Positions 24,806 to 39,800 of a stretch of 64,000 nt of DNA are shown here, piece after piece. Below the pieces are notes generated by a model that was not told the origin of the DNA, made no database searches, and saw only the letters and a program-made list of their open reading frames with translations. The stretch is from Brachionus rotundiformis (lineage: Eukaryota > Rotifera > Eurotatoria > Ploima > Brachionidae). Position numbers and translations under genes: made by a program. The stretch is from positions 1,554,512-1,618,511 of the forward strand of contig JAESIW010000162.1 in the NCBI GenBank assembly GCA_016802295.1. The letters are read 5' to 3'. Each line of letters begins with the position of its first letter. The stretch's first letter is position 1.

Positions 24806-27800
24806 CTTTAAAAAAGATATTTATTTTTTCAAGTTATGCTAGAATAAACTACTTTTGGTAAGATGAACAAATTGGTAAAATTTCATCTGAATAGTCTCCA
24901 CAGTCATCGACAAAGTCACACGTTTTTTCCATTGGCACACAATTTCCTCTTCTGCATTTGAATTGAGCTGGCGAACAAGTTCCTTCAGGGAAAGGCAATG
25001 AACAATTTTCAAAGCTCACATCATCAATAACAACAAAGCCAGATGAAGAAAAGCTTCGTTGACCTTCAAAAATGATCTGAAATTTGTTGGACACACTGCC
25101 CAAATGAATGACATCTTGGACCCATGTCGCTAATGGTTGTGTATTTAGAGGAGTATTTTTTCTAAATATCTTAAATTTCTTTTCATCATTGAGCAATAGA
25201 GAAGCATCTAAAGAGGCCGAAGATCCTTCAATTCGAGACCAAAATTTAACCAAACATGTTGAACTGGCAAATGGCAAAACAGGAGAATAAAAACTAGCAG
25301 GCTGGTTCAAGGCTCCGTTATTGGTTGTTACAGCCATGTAGTAGCCAGATTGATTGTTGAATGTATGGTCTACATTTGGTCCTACATTTGATCCAGTTGT
25401 TGAGTATTTAGCTCTTGACCATTTGTAGCTACCCAAACTCTTATCAACCCATCCGCACAAGTCATCTTTTTCAAATGTACAACTTCCACAATTTTTCTCA
25501 TCTTGACCATTTGAACAATCATTATTAAAATCACAAACAAAATTTGAATCAATAAATTGACCATTTCCACAGTCAAAAAGTCCCACGGGACCCTGACACT
25601 GTCCGCTGTATAGTTTTATATCATCAATTGCGAGTTGACCACTGGCATTATTCGGATTTGGTCCAGTTATTCCTTCAAATATCAAGCTAAATGGATTGAT
25701 AGAATTTTCCAATTGAACTTCTCTGGCCAGCCAAGCATCACCATACAAATCAGATGGTAATGCAAACACTTGATTAATTTGACTATTCCTTTTGTCTATG
25801 CTATTTACTTTCAAGATAGCTTTATTATTTTGGTTTATTTTCAAGTAAAACTGGAGACATTGTTTGCCAATATTTTCACTTATTATTTCTGATTCAATTT
25901 GAGCTTTTAGACCAGCAGGTTTACCATTTGTATCCAAGAATAAAAATGAGCCGAAAGCTGTTCCAAGAGTATGGTCAAATGATGGAATATCCCAGTTGAG
26001 AAGAGCAGAACCAAGTTCACCATTCAAAAGCACCCAATTAAAATCATTGCCACGGACATATGAATAGCCGCACAAATTTTCATCTTCGAATGTACATGAT
26101 GCTACTGGCTCACATGATCTAAAATTGATATTGATGTCATCGAGCCAAACTTGTCCATCATTAACACCTTGGTCTACTGCTTCAAAGACAATTTGAAACG
26201 GAGCCGAGTAGGATAGAGTTGCTCGACCCAATGACCATTCTTTGCCTCTGTCACCTTTGGCACTGTACACTACTTTATTGTTATAATAGCCAAATGAATA
26301 TGTTCTAATATTAAATTGAATGTCGCCTTGGGTTTTGTACCAGAAGTTTACACATAAAGTTGTTGCTGGATAAACAGGAGACAAAAATCTAGCCATACGA
26401 TTCAACAAATGTGGGCTTATTGACTTGGCAACAATATAATGGCCGATTTCAGAGCCATAACTGTGGTCTAAATCTTGGTTTTGGCCCTGTACTCGAGTCC
26501 ATTGAATTCCAGCATTCAAATCATTCTTGTAGCCACACAAATCAACCGATTCAAAGTCACATGTATTTGTTACTGGACAGTCTCCATCATTATAGGCAAT
26601 GTCGTCAATAGCTATGTCACCGAGAGCACCTGAACCCACTAAGCCCTCGATAATAAATCTTGTCTTTGAAAATGAACTTCTTCTTTCCAAATAAACTTGT
26701 CCCAAAAACCATTTATCTCCTTGATTGCCTTGTTTTTGCCACACAGGTTTACCATAACTAACATCACTTTCTATTTGTGAATAAACATTTAACTTATTTA
26801 TGTCTCTACCGAACATATGATAGAAAAATTTAAAACAACCACCAGAGCTGCTCATTGAGAAATAAGGACTTGTCAAGCGAGCTGTATTGTTTGGTTGTGC
26901 AGGTGGTGAAGTTTCCAGATAGAGGTAGTAGCCAAGTTCTGTGTCTGTGGTATGGTCTGCCGATGGTCCGGTCAAGAATGTTTGAGTTCTGCCTTTGTTT
27001 GTTTGCCATTTTAAGTCCGCTTGAGAATCATCTTTCCAATAGCATGTGTCATTTTGGTCAAAGTTACAATCAACTGGATTTGGTGGATAGGTGATTGTGG
27101 TAGATCTAGTTGAAACACTGACTGATGACGCTGCTCCACAGGCACTTGTTGAGTAGAACAAATCATCCAAAGCTATATCACCTCTGTATCCATCTCCAAC
27201 AATACCTTCTAAATAAATCCTGAACTCGCTTGAACTAGTTATGTTAACTAAAATATGTTGCCAAGCGAAACCTTGCTCGCCAGTTATAATTGCCAATGTC
27301 TTATTATTTCCTATAGAATCGTTCATGTAAATATTCAACTTATAAACGTCTAATCCATGCATAAAGTACCATAGACCAAAACAACCATTATCAACTGGAT
27401 CTACATAATCACTATACAATATGGCATTATCATTCAATTTAGCTGGTAAACTTGATTCTAAAAACAGATAAACACCCTCATCAGTTCCTAAAGTTGCGTC
27501 TATGTGTGGACCAGTATCATAGGAATCAGTTTCACCTTGATTCAACAACCAGTCTAATTTGTCATCTTTTGACTGACTCCAAGCACATAGTGAAAATTCT
27601 TCAAAGTCACATTCCAATAATGATGGACACTTTCCAGCCAGAATGGTCAAATCATCTACCCCAATTAATGCATTATTTAATTGAGTGCTAGACAGCACTT
27701 GTCCTTCAAACATTATTGAGTAGTTAAAATTAGTGCCCAATGAGTGATCTATTTGAATTTGTCCGTGTCGCCACTCTGCCAATGTACTCGACATTTTTGA

Positions 27801-30800
27801 CCATTTTTTATTGGGTATAGAATTTTGAACTTCATATACTTGTAGGGAAAGTGAATTTGGTACAAATGTGTTGCTTAATAGGTACCAAAATTGGACACAT
27901 TCATAACTATTAGTTCTTAATTCAGGTCCTACAAGTCTAGCTTTACTGTTTTGTCTTAGACTCGAGGTCAAATCCACATAAACCAAAGATCCATTTGAAA
28001 ACGTTGAGTGATCAGATACAGGTTTTCCCAAAATCCATCTCAAATCCACATTAGAGTCACCTAAGTTGTTGTTTTCATATCCACAAGTATCTACATCAAA
28101 ATCACATTCACGTGGAGCAGCACATTGACCATCAAACGAAAACAAATCATCAATAGCTATTTCACCAAGATTTCCATCACCTAAAATTTTAATTTTTAAA
28201 ATTAGTTTAATTTAAAATAAATATTTAATAAACAATAATAAAGATATTTTTTAAAATATTTTAATTAATTTAACTGACCTGAAACGGCTTCCATTACAAC
28301 TCGCCATGGTTTATCACTATTCACTGTTTTACTGCCTTGATACCATCTTCTAGCTCTTGATCCTGTCTTAGACCAAATTAGTTCTCTACTAAAGCCGCTC
28401 TCAGATGATAAGTCATTAAATTTATCCAAATAAACATTTAATTTATTAACCTCTATGCCAAACATTAGATACCAGAAAGAAAAGCATAAATCTTTATTCA
28501 AAGTTTGTGTCTGAATACTGGATAAAAGACGACCACTATCACCGTAATAATTCGAATAGCTTGGTTTATAGAGGGCATAATAGCCATATCCAGTGGTATG
28601 GTCATACAATGGTCCTGTATTTGAGTAGTAAGATGATTGATTGGCTTTGCGTGCCCAGTTTATTTTATTAGTCAAGTCATTGTAATAAGAGCAGAATCCT
28701 AATTCAAAATCACATTTAAGATCTTCGTCAGTAACTATTGTCTCTGGAGAACAGTCTAAAAATTCCACATCATCTATGGCAATGTCGTAATAGTCCAAAT
28801 CAGTTTGGTATTCAGGATAGGCAATTACCTCTAGTTGATAATTGGCAGGCATTTTACCAATATCAAAGTTGAGTTTAAACCAGTTCTTATTTCCTGTTCC
28901 AGTTACAGAGCCTAGTCGTTTGTAATCATAGGTATTGCTGTAGTTAGTATAGAAAAATAAGGCACTTGAGTCCACATTGTCCATAAACATCCACAGGGAA
29001 ACACGACACAATGGACCAGTCGCCTGAAATTTGGGACCCAATAGAACAGATCTTGTCCATAAAACTCCCGCACTAGTGTCCAATTCTGTTATCAGGAATG
29101 ATCCCTTTTGTGCGCTAGAAATAAGAGTGTGGTCAACTTGAGGTCCTTGAGGGTTTTGTGATGGCGCTTGGCGTCTTTTCCATACAACTTCATCATTACT
29201 TTGGTCATAAAATCCACACCAAGATGTTTCAAAATCACATGTTCCACACTCGGCTTCGTCTGATTTGTCTTCACAGTCGGGCTCAAAGTTACACACTTTA
29301 TCATCAGGTACACATACTGAATTAGATCTACACTCGAAATAACCAGTTGGACATTTACCACTTGTTGTTTGGGTAGTCATTGGTGAAACAGATGAAAGTG
29401 TGATGTTTGTTTCAAGTATGCAACCAGGACCAAATGAAATGTCATCAATACAGAGGTCACCAAATGGACCGTCACCTACAACACCTTCAATTATCAATTG
29501 AAACGGATCACCAGAATTTATTTTTATCAAAGCTCTTTCCCAATAATTGCCAACCTCTCTATCTTTGCTAAATAATAGTTTCTCATTTCCAAAACCTGTT
29601 CTTGAGTAAATATTCAGTGCTCCAATGTTTATTCCAAATGCATGATAGAAAACTTTGATTTCACAAGTCGAACTTGATCTAAATATTGAAGATAAAACTC
29701 TTGCTTTGTGTCCTTTAGTTGCACCACTTGTTTCCAAATAAATGTATTGACCTAGAGATGTTCCTGTTGTATGATCTCGGCTAGCTCCGGTGGCAAATGA
29801 TGGAGTATCACCGCGAATTAGTTCCCACTTAAGTTGAGATTGAGGATCATTTTGCCAATCACAAAAACCGCTCTCAAAATCACACCGAGTATAGCCAGTA
29901 CAATTTAGCTCATCAGACATGTCACCACAGTCATCGATCAAATCACAGCGTTCCACCATTGGAACACATCCTTTAGACTTGCATTGGAAATAATCATTCG
30001 GACATCCGTTCTCTCTTGGCACCGGGTATTCACAATTAATAAGTTTTATGTCATCTATGGCTAAGTCATGGTTGTCATAGTCAAAAAATCTTATTCCATC
30101 AAATTCCAATTGAAATGGACTTGTTATTCTGCCAAGCTGAACTCGAGCCAGTACCCATCTATCACCAAAGTCACCGCTATACTCCTCGAGCACAGTATAA
30201 ACTCCATTTTCGTACAAATATATACTTAGATCGTCAGAGTCTCCAAACATATGGTAATAGAGCTGTAATTCGCATTTGGAGCTGCATGGCTTTAGAATTC
30301 TGCCAAGTCTGACTGAAGCATAACCGTATCCATTGTAGGCATCTGGCTTTAGATCAACTTGTATGTAGTGTCCATCGGGGTTCTTTAGTGTATTGTCCAC
30401 ACTTGGTCCATTGAGTGATAGTCTGGCTTTGGTTCTGTTCCAAAGCAATGTGTCATAGCTTACATCAATGTATTGGCATGTTGAATTTTCAAAATTACAA
30501 TCACCACAAACTTGTTCATCGCGTCTGTTTGGACAATCGAATCGGAAATCACAAACATTTTCATAAGTAATTGTTGTTCCATCACCGCAGAAAAAACTTG
30601 TGCTTGGATCTGGATTAAATGGATCATCAGTTATTTCTGTGCAATTTTTGTCATAAAGATTAACATCGTCTATTGCCAAATCCAAAGGTTTATCTAAAAA
30701 TGTGCTCTCGATATAAATTTCGTAGTTAATTCCATCAGTTGGTATTGAAATGAGAGCCCGCTTCCATTCTGAGTCAACATATGGCGATATGGATAAAATA

Positions 30801-33800
30801 GATTCAAGGCTTTGATTGGGATATACTTTACGGTAAATGTTTAAGCTACCAGTGTTTGCTTGACCGTTCAGGATGTAGTAGAGACTCAAACATGAACCAT
30901 TAAGATAATTTTTGGCAATTACTGTTTCGGAAAATATACGCGAGGTTTTGTTCAGCACTTTGTCATCGTAGCTTGGATTCATCCACAAGAAGTGACCATA
31001 ACCACTATTTAAGGTGGTGTCTACTTTTATACTCGTTTGGGGATATATCTGGCCTAGTTGTTGACCTGTTATTCGGAATAGGTTAAATGGATTTGTTGGC
31101 TCTGGTTGCCAATTGCACAAAGAATCTTCAAATGTGCATTGAACTGGTTTTCTGCAAGTTCCGCGAGTATCAATGAAAATATCGTCTATGGCTATGTCGC
31201 CACTATACGAACTGCCCACAATGCCCTCAAATACAACCTTCAAATTTAATTGTTAATTAATAATCTCTTTTTTTCTTGTTTTCTAGTTTATCTTATTCTA
31301 ATATTTTAATATTTTGAATTTTGATTAAAAATATATTATGATTGTAGATATGTATCTAGTTTTTAAAAATAATTAATTTAGAGCAAAATTCCTTAACTAC
31401 TTTTTAAAATTTTATCGTTAATCAATTTTGATTAAGAATAATAAACTAACTTAATTTTATTTTTTAATTTAAGCTTAAAATTTTATAATTTTAAATCGTT
31501 AACTAAGAAATAATATTATTTATTTGTTATTTCATACTATTTCATTTTCAAATATATTTTTTTAATAAAATAATTTTTTACTAATCATATAATACATTAA
31601 ACTTTCAATGATGGTCAAAAATTAAAATTACTTCAAAGTCTTCAAATTCTTTTATAGTTACACTGGCTGTTCTCCATTGATTGCCTTGGTTTTTACTTAT
31701 TGACCATATCGGTTCACTTGATAATTGATCTCTTTTTCTTGTGTACACATTTAATGTATCTATTGTGGCTCCATAGGCATGATACCAGAAACTGAGACAA
31801 ACTCCGTTTGGTGTTTTTGTAACTTTGGGTGAAATGAGTCTTGCTTTTTGTCCTTTGGTTTGCGGAGAAGAAGTCTCTATGTACATGTAATGACCAACTG
31901 AGGTTAAATATGTGTGGTCAAATGAAGGACCAGTTGAAATACTTGTTGTACCTAGTTTATTCCTAGTCCATTTAAAATCAGCAGTCACATCTTGTTGATA
32001 GCCACAAATGTCTTCGGTCTCAAAATCACAGAATTGAGTTGTGGGACAATCACCAATTATCAATTTAACTTCATCAATGGCCACATAACCATCGTAAATA
32101 TTGGCCATATCTCCTTCAAATTCAATCCATTTGTTTGCAGTCAAATTGCTTGGTACTTTCACATAAGCATGACTCCATGTGTCAGCCACATTTCCAAGTC
32201 TTTTCCATAATTCCATTCTATCTCTTGCATCTCTGAGAGCGATTGTTAGACCAGAGTTTATTGGACCATTTAGCTGGTACCAAAATTCCAAACATGTGTC
32301 TTGATTTTTGTTTAGAACAGGTGATCTTAAAACTGCTGTTGATAATTGACCATTGTAGTTTGAATCTATGTATGCATAATAGCCATATGAGTTTTGTAAT
32401 GTAACATCAGTTAAAGGTGCTTGTCCGAATTTTGCATTTAGACCATTTTGACGTTTCCACTGAGCACCTATTGATATATCATTTGACCAATCACAGAAAC
32501 TGTTCTCAAAATCGCATTCCAACTCAAATGGTCTTGCTTCAGTTGTAGTCGGCTTTTGAGTTGTTGTCGAATTGAAATATTCACAAGTACCATCATTCAC
32601 ATATACAATGTCATCTATTGCAATATTGCCAAGGTATCCATTTCCTATTGTAGCCTCAAATATCAAATCAAAATATTTTATATTGCTCGGTATTGTCACT
32701 TGACCTAACATCCATTTATTTCCCAAATTGCCCTTTTATTAAAATTTAATAAAAAATTATTTAAAAAAAAATATTTTTTTTAATTACCGAAATGTTCCAC
32801 ATCTTCTCCATTGGTGACTCAGCTACTCTTCTGTACACATTCAATTCTCCAATATGTAATCCATTCAAATTGTAATAAAAATTAAGACAACCCGAGTTTG
32901 GAGAGAATAAAACTTCGCTAATAAGCCAAGCAGTATCATTGTATTTTTGTGGTGGAACCGGATTTATGTAGGCGTAGTAGCCAAGCTGAGTCTGTGTGGT
33001 ATGATCAACTGTTGGTCCAGTTATAGAATAAATCGGTCCTTTTCCTCTAAGCCAGTCAAAGTTATCACCCTCTTTGGTATTGTAAAATCCGCAAAAACCA
33101 TCTTCAAAATCACAGTAAGCTTCTGGTGGACATGGACCTGTTTCGATTTCGATGTCATCAACAGCAATATCCCTGGTAAAAATTAAATTATTATTTAACA
33201 AAAAAGAGATTTCTTGCTGTCTTACCCGGTAAAAGATCGGCCTACAATGCCTTCAAGTACAACTTGAAAATCGACAGCACTTGTGATGGTCACGTGACCA
33301 TATCTCCAAAAATTTCCAAAATTTCCACTTCTTGACCACAATTCTCGAGACAAGACATTATTTTGACGAGAGTATACATTCAAAGTTCCAATTGAAGCTC
33401 CATATAAATGATACCAAAATTTGAAGCAATCACCAATAATTGCTTTTGGATAAGTTGGACTTATGATACGAGCTTTTTGTCCAGTGGTTTGGGGATATGA
33501 GGTTTCAATATAAATGTAGTGACCATTGGCAGATAATGTGGTGCTAAATGATAAATTTATTAGTTTTTCGTTAAAAAATAATTTTTAAAAATAAATTACT
33601 GGTCAAATGATGGTCCAGTAGAACTACTGTTTGTTGAGCCCTTTGATCTGGCCCAGTTGAAGTCGGCAGTTGTATCACTAATCCAATCTTTGGAAAAAAA
33701 ATAACCATTTTTGTTTAAGTTAAGTTTTTTTTTTTAATTACTGCATAAGTCTGTTTCAAAATCACAGACTCGAGATGGTGGACATTGACCAATGGATAAA

Positions 33801-36800
33801 GATACTTAAAAAATTTAATTTATAGAAAAATTTTTTTTGAAATTTAAAAAAAAAATTACTTTCATCTACAGAGATGTCTCCACGGAAACCAGAACCAGCG
33901 ATACCATCAATGGCTATTCTAAAATCATAATCAATGTCTGCACTGTCCAATCTTACATGAGCGACTAGCCATTTGTCAAGTTGTGCCCCTACTTTCTTGA
34001 AAATCGATGTCTCATTTTTAAAATTATTATTTCTTATAACACTAAATAGTAAGGTATTTATATCAACCCCTTTAAAAATATTTCAAATTTATTTTATAAA
34101 AAATAAAACTATATTTTAATTAATTACCAAACATGTGATAATAAAATGTCAGGCAATAACCATCAGAGTTAGGTTTGGAAATCACTGGACTTATTAGTCT
34201 TGCCAAATCATCTTTAATAATAATTAATTTGAAAATATTTATTAATAACAATTTATTGTACTTTTGCTAGTGTATGATGTTTCTATGTAAATGTAACCCT
34301 GTGTAGATAAAGCTCCGTCCTGAGGGCCTGTATCAACAGAAGCTGTGGAACCTTTATGCAAAGTCCAGTTAAATTGAGTTCCGACCACTTCATTTTGCCA
34401 AAAGCAAAGAGAATCTTCAAAACCACAATCAGCAAAAATTGACGTTTGAATCTGAGGCAAAGCATTGGCAGGCTGAACTTGGCAAGATTCACGTCTTATC
34501 TCTAAATCATCCAGAGCCTAAAATATTTAATTAAGAAGGAAATAAAACAAAAAATTAATATTTATCTTACAATATCGCCAGTAAAACTTGAGCCCACGAT
34601 ACCCTCGAACATTATTTGATATTTCACATCTGATTTAAATGGTGCTAGACCATGGTTCCATGTTTGACCTGAAAAAAGTTAAAATAAAATAAACTCTAAA
34701 AAAAATTGCTTTTAATTCTAAATTACCTATTTCTCCAGATAGAGTCCAAAGCAAATCTTTATTGGTATCACTAATTAGATAAACATTCAATGTACCAATT
34801 GTCTTTAAACAAAAATAATAGAAAAATTTTTCATAATATTTATACCATATCACAAAAACATACCTTTCCGTACATATGATACCAAAAAAGAACGCATCCA
34901 TCCCCATTAATCATCATTGGTTCACTAAGCAAATGAGCTTTCCAACCTTCTTTAGCAGGAGCCGAGGACTCAATGTAAATGTAATAACCTTGAAAAAAAA
35001 TGATTTTTTATCTCTTTTGAATCAAAAGATATTACCTTTAATATTTGCCAGAGTATGGTCCAGAGAGGGTCCTGTACTTGGTGATGTAGTACTTCCAGAT
35101 TCGAGTCTCCAGTCAAAGTCATCTGTACCATTTGCATTTATCCAATTACACAAATCCTGATCGTCAAAATCGCAAATATTTCCACTATGCGAACAAGATC
35201 TATTCCTTAAAATAATATCATCCAAAGCAACAAGACCATTTGACGGATTGTAGCCTACAATCGCCTCAAAAACAATGCTGTAGTCGACCAATTTTTTCAC
35301 ATTTACTTCACCTTTCCACCAGTAATTCGAATGGTCATAATTTCGTGACCAAATTATGCTTGTAGTGCTCACTGTATTTGTTTGAGCTTTGACATTAAGA
35401 GTGATGGCATCTGTGTCTTGAATAAAGAAGTAAAATTCCAAGCAACGAGCTGACTCGTTTTGGAACGAACTGCTCAGTGCAGGAAACACTCTACTTGTCA
35501 TTGTGGCTGTATTGTTCAATTTGAAGCCAGTCGATTTGGCATACACATAGCCACTGCCTACTCCATCAGAAGTATGATCATTGATTGGCAATGGACCAGC
35601 TTTAGGATCATTTCGTTGCGGCAAATACATTTCCCACTTGAAGTTTGATGATGCATTGAATGTATAGCCACATGAATTGGACGAAAATGTGCACAATTGA
35701 TCCAAATCCGAGCCATCTTGACACTCTCCATCTGTAAAGAACACATCGTCAATGGCAAATATGTCCGTGTTGGCTGCAAATTCAACAGATGTCAATTCCA
35801 TCAATACTTTGTAAGACGAACCAGATTTAACTGTGGTTCTGCCCAATCGCCACAAGTCACCATTCGAATTAGATCTTGACCATATTGGATATCCTATTTG
35901 ATCATTTACTTTTACATACAAATTAAATTTGTAGTCTACACTTGAAGCAAAATAGTAGTAAAATTCCATGCATTGAGCCCTGTTGAACAAATTGCTTGTC
36001 TCTATTCGAGCAATGTCTGTTTTTCTTTTTCCAGCAGCATTCGCAAAAAGATACCATCCATTTGCTGAAGCTGTTGTATGGTCAGCTTCTATGGGACCGG
36101 TTATTTGATCACCCAGAATGCCTTGAGTCCTGGTCCAATTGTAATTGCTCTCTGAACTTTGTGTCCAAATGCATAAATTGTTCTCAAAGTTACAATCATT
36201 TGGATTCAGCGGCTTTATAGTTGTTGTAGTAGTTGTAGATGTCGTAGTCACAATATAAATCGGATCAGCATTGAAGGGAATAGTGCTACAAGGTCTTTCG
36301 ATGAAGTCTAAATCATCTATGGCTACATCAGAAGTGATACCAGGTCCTCTTATTGCTTCAATGTTAATTCTAAAAGACCTAGCTGAGTTGATATTAACTT
36401 GACCATTTAGCCATATATCTCCTTTATCACCACTTTGACTCCAAATCAAGGTAGAAACATTAGATGAATTCGTGTATATGTTTAAAGTACCCATACCTTT
36501 ACCATACATATGATACCAAAAATCCATACACAAACCGTAAGTAGGTGTAGGCAAAAATAGAGAACTTTCCAAAATGGCTCGATTTCCTTGTGCAATTGGC
36601 AAGCTAGCTTCAATAAAAAGATAGGATCCACTTGGATTGGCAAGTGTATGATCAAAACTTTTGGAAAAAATTACAAAAAAGCTAACAAATATATTTTTTT
36701 AATTTTTACGTAGGTCCAGTAAGAGACGAAGCGGTTTTATAATTTCCAAATTCCCAGTCAAAATCATCTCTACTATCTTCAATATTTTCATAAAAACAGT

Positions 36801-39800
36801 AGTCATCACCTTCAAATGTGCATGAACCAAATGTTGGACAAACACCATATTGTAATTTAATATCATCAAGAGCCATTAGAGTTCTGAATCCTTGAGTTCG
36901 TTCACCCTCAAAAATTATGGTAAAATTGTTGTAGTCTAAGATTTTTTTAATAGATAACTGTCCCATATTCCATACATTACCAACATTTTCGCCGAATCGC
37001 CATAACAAACCTTTTTTATCACCAGCTTTCAAATACACACTCAATTTTCCCATATCAACTCCGAACATGTGATAGTACCAAATAAGACAGTATCCTTCTG
37101 GAATGAAAGGAAATACTGGAGATATTAAACCAGCTTTGTCTCCATCCAGTTTGGAGTAGGCATCAAAAAGCATGTAATAGCCTTTTGAGGATGATGTCTT
37201 AAAAATTTTTTATATATTTTTTTATACAACAAAATATAATATAATTTTACAGTATGATCAATATTTGGTCCAGTAGAGATTAAATTATTTCCTGATTTAC
37301 GTGTCCAGTTGAATTTTCCCAGAGGATCATTCTCAAAGCCACACAAATCCTTTTCAAAATCACACATAAATAAACCATTTGTTTCACAATAGCCGTCATT
37401 TATTGTTATGTCATCCAAACAAATATCTCCCTTTTAAGATAATATTAGACTTTTAATTATATTTATTATTTATTTAAATGGTCAAAAGAATATTTTTTTA
37501 TCAAAAAAAATTTAGATTAATTATAATTATGTGAAGAATTAAATAAAAAAAATTATGGTGGCCTGATGGTCTAGTGGTATGATTCTCGCTTTGGGTGCGA
37601 GAGGCTCCGGGTTCGATCCCCGGTCAGGCCCTTTTTTCTCTTAAAATCTTACATTAAATCCAGTTCCACGACGGGCTTCAAAAATCACTTTAAACAAATC
37701 GGATGAATCTAAATTGACTTTTCCATTGAACCATTTATTTCCCTGATTTCCATTTTTTGACCAAATAATTGACTCATTTCCGCTTATTTCAGATTTAGTA
37801 TAAACATTTAGAGTATCAATGTGAACACCACGCATATGATAGTAGAAGGATAAACAACTAATTGTTGGATTTCCGGCTACAGGCAACGATTCCAATCTTG
37901 CCGTGTCATTTTCTTTAGCCGGTACCGAAGTTTCTATATAAATAAACCAGCCTTGACTAGTACCAAGTCTATTACAGATAAAATTAGAAGCAATATCAGA
38001 ACTATTTTTTTTTTAACTAGACTTACGTATGGTCAATATCAGCTCCAGTTTCTACACTTGAAGTTGAACCTTTTGCTCTGGTCCAATTCATTGGTTTGGT
38101 AAAGTCATTTTTCCAATTGCAAAAATCATTCTCAAAAGTACAATCATACACAGATGGAACAGGAGTTGTTGGTGGTACATTGGTGGTAGTTGTAGTGCTT
38201 GTTGGAATAGGCAGTCCAGTTCCAGGATCAGCTGATGCGGGAGATACAGAGCAAAATTGCGAATCTTTTATTATTATATCATCTAAACCAACCGAGCTCT
38301 GGCGAGATCCGCTTGTTCCTTCTATTTCAATTACATATTCATTTGGAATATAAAATCCAAATGAGCCATAGTTCCAATCTGTAGATGGATTATCATAAGA
38401 ACCCTCTTTCCAAACCAATGTTCTAATATTTGTCCTCAAATTTTTGATGTAGAATTCTATTTTGCCAGTAGATACCCCGGAAACATAGTACCAGAAGGTT
38501 AAGCAACGACCTCTGATCGAGGTTGGCATGTCAAAAACTTCACTATTCAGCACAGCTTTGTTGCCACTAGAACCGGATTCAATATAAATATATTTGCCAT
38601 AAGAGCCGTAGCTATTAAGAAAATTATTTAGAAAAAAACATATTTCATTCCTTATTACCTGTGGTCATTTAGCGGTCTAAATGGATCGTTGGCATCACCG
38701 CTATCCAATACCCAGCTAACCACGGACGAGTTCGTAATCAATGACCAAGAACAAAATCCACTTTCAAAATCACAATCACCAGGCGGCAAGCATGAACCAT
38801 CTCGAATAAAAACATCATCCAAATAGACATTATAGTTTGTACCAGGACTGGTCGATGCTACATACTCCTCGAATATGACTTGATACGGAGTGTTGGTAAT
38901 CGCGTGTCCAAGAGATACCTGAGCCAAATGCCAAACATCACCTGCAGTGTTTACCAATGGTTCGGTCCAAAGAGGAAAGCCAATAGATGACTCTGGCTCA
39001 GAGGTAAATTTGGCATAAATATTCAGTGAGCCAATTGATGAAGGACTATGAAAGTAATAAAATTCAACACATTGTTCCGAATTAGGATTAATGACATTTG
39101 ATGCCAATAAGCCCTTTTTAATTAAAATAGAAAAAAAATTTCATCTAAAATTTTATTACAACCTTTTGAATTTGGTTTGATGATGTTCCACTAAGGTACA
39201 TGAAATTTCCAAACGCTGAACCAGTTGTACTATTAATTTATTAACTTTATAATAAGAGAACTCATGAAATTAAGTTAAATTTTATACTGGTCTATTGCGG
39301 GTCCCTGGGTGCCAGTTGGAGTTCCTCTTTGCCATTTAAGATTTCCAGAATTTAAATTTGAATATCCGCACAAATCATCTTGTTCAAAATCACAAAATCT
39401 GTTGGGTTCGGGTGGACATTCATTTAAAAGTCTGATATCATCAATAGCTATCACCCCCAGAGATACTCCAACTATTCCTTCTATAACTATCTGATAATTG
39501 TATTGCATATTTTTGATCCTTAGTTCTCCCCTTTTCCAGCCTTGTCCTTGATTTCGGACCCGAGTCCATCTCGGTGTACCTAGCTGACCATTTTGTTTCA
39601 AGTAAACATTCAATGCATTTATATCTGATCCATAAGCATGATAGTAAAATTCTTAATTAGATTTAAATTAACTTTTATCTATTAAAAATTAAGATAATTT
39701 ATATACCTAAGCATCGATCTTTTAGATCATTAACAATAGCTGATTGGAGACGAAATCTTGAATTCGCTCTTTTTGTGGGCTAAAAAAAATATTAAATAAT

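Larger units (their letters stand above)
36198..38145 (-). repeat. Paralogue 1, MAM triplet 6 (M16-M18)
   Basis: M16 begins DCTFENDFCNWKND, M17 MCDFEKDLCGFEND, and M18 SCTFEGDDYCFYEN with DDFDW. The linker starts CSTIPFNADP and is Thr-rich. It pairs with 62146-63916. The intron holding tRNA-Pro lies inside M16. Confidence 0.88.
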
